A stretch of 5,900 bases of DNA, from NCBI GenBank assembly GCA_013180565.1, contig QBUN01000344.1:3971-9870 (forward strand). Reading direction: 5' to 3'. Made by a program: the position numbers and the translations under genes. Of the stretch, positions 5,761-5,900 are shown piece after piece. The notes under the pieces were generated by a model that saw nothing but the letters and a program-made list of their open reading frames with translations, was not told the DNA's origin and did no database searches. The DNA comes from Candidatus Methanophaga sp. GoMg3.2. Lineage in GTDB: Archaea > Halobacteriota > Syntropharchaeia > Alkanophagales > Methanospirareceae. Within the stretch, counting starts at the first letter, position 1, and each line of letters begins with the position of its first letter.

Positions 5761-5810
5761 ATAATTGATTTCATTTTGTTTTGTTTTGTTCTTTAGCTAT
5801 ACAAAGACTA

Positions 5811-5817
5811 TTTATAT
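5811..5817 (+). promoter_or_regulatory. TATA-like element before the right-edge gene
   Basis: TTTATAT resembles an archaeal TATA box, but it is only 6 nt from the ATG at 5823. With normal spacing, transcription would start after that ATG. CTTTAGCTAT at 5791-5800 is better placed for a leaderless transcript but is a weaker match. Confidence 0.2.
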
Positions 5818-5822
5818 GTATT

Positions 5823-5900
5823 ATGTCTCGTTTTTATACTAACCTGCGAGTTTCAAGGGTAGTTCTAATCGCCGCGATATGCGTTTTTAGCACGCAATTT
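5823..5900 (+). CDS. Possible secreted or membrane protein, N-terminus only
   Basis: ATG 5823 opens a frame that stays open for 26 codons to the right edge. It reads MSRFYTNLRVSRVV followed by LIAAICVFSTQF. A short basic stretch (R3, R9, R12) before a hydrophobic run is typical of a signal peptide or first membrane segment with positive-inside topology. There is no clear Shine-Dalgarno sequence, so the transcript may be leaderless. The product cannot be identified from this fragment, and a chance frame is possible at this length. Confidence 0.4.
   Translation, partial: MSRFYTNLRVSRVVLIAAICVFSTQF

Overview
The window looks like archaeal chromosomal DNA, most probably from a euryarchaeon. A relative of methanogens or of anaerobic methane/alkane oxidisers is plausible, but the sequence does not settle the lineage. 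The evidence is a geranylgeranyl reductase for saturating archaeal lipids, a KEOPS-type Kae1, an archaeal-type ATPase with a C-terminal winged helix, a GluTR/precorrin-2 dehydrogenase pair for C5-pathway tetrapyrrole synthesis, TATA-box promoters (such as CTTTATATAA) and GGTGA-type ribosome binding sites.

Layout, left to right. (1) Positions 1-841, minus strand: an archaeal AAA-type ATPase whose C-terminus lies beyond the left edge. It has a clear promoter and ribosome binding site. (2) 842-1205: non-coding. It holds the ATPase promoter, a 12-bp perfect palindrome, a long inverted repeat built from 10-nt units (ATTTACGCAG), and an oligo-T terminator for the next gene. (3) 1206-2390, minus: a geranylgeranyl reductase family flavoprotein. 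(4) 2391-2609: divergent intergenic region with a six-copy GGCAAAG-type heptamer repeat between two promoters. (5) 2610-3623, plus: stand-alone Kae1, the catalytic subunit for the tRNA t6A modification. (6) 3658-4308, plus: precorrin-2 dehydrogenase / sirohydrochlorin ferrochelatase. (7) 4301-5584, plus: HemA (glutamyl-tRNA reductase), overlapping its neighbour by 8 nt. (8) 5585-5822: non-coding, with an oligo-T terminator and a second 10-nt-periodic hairpin of the same repeat family. (9) 5823-5900, plus: the likely start of a secreted or membrane protein, cut by the right edge.

Functionally, genes 6 and 7 form a translationally coupled pair that controls the first committed step of tetrapyrrole synthesis and a later branch step from precorrin-2 to sirohydrochlorin/siroheme. 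Kae1 and the reductase are housekeeping genes transcribed away from each other. The ATPase is the only gene of an accessory type.

I do not see a new defence or mobile system here. The most interesting signals are the repeats: two related hairpins flanking the housekeeping block, one of which folds better as plus-strand RNA than as DNA, and the heptamer array, which extends the reductase reading frame artificially. Smaller oddities are a CxxC in the HemA tail, a Ser-to-Gly change in the GKSP motif of the siroheme enzyme, and an SGANTQ variant in Kae1.
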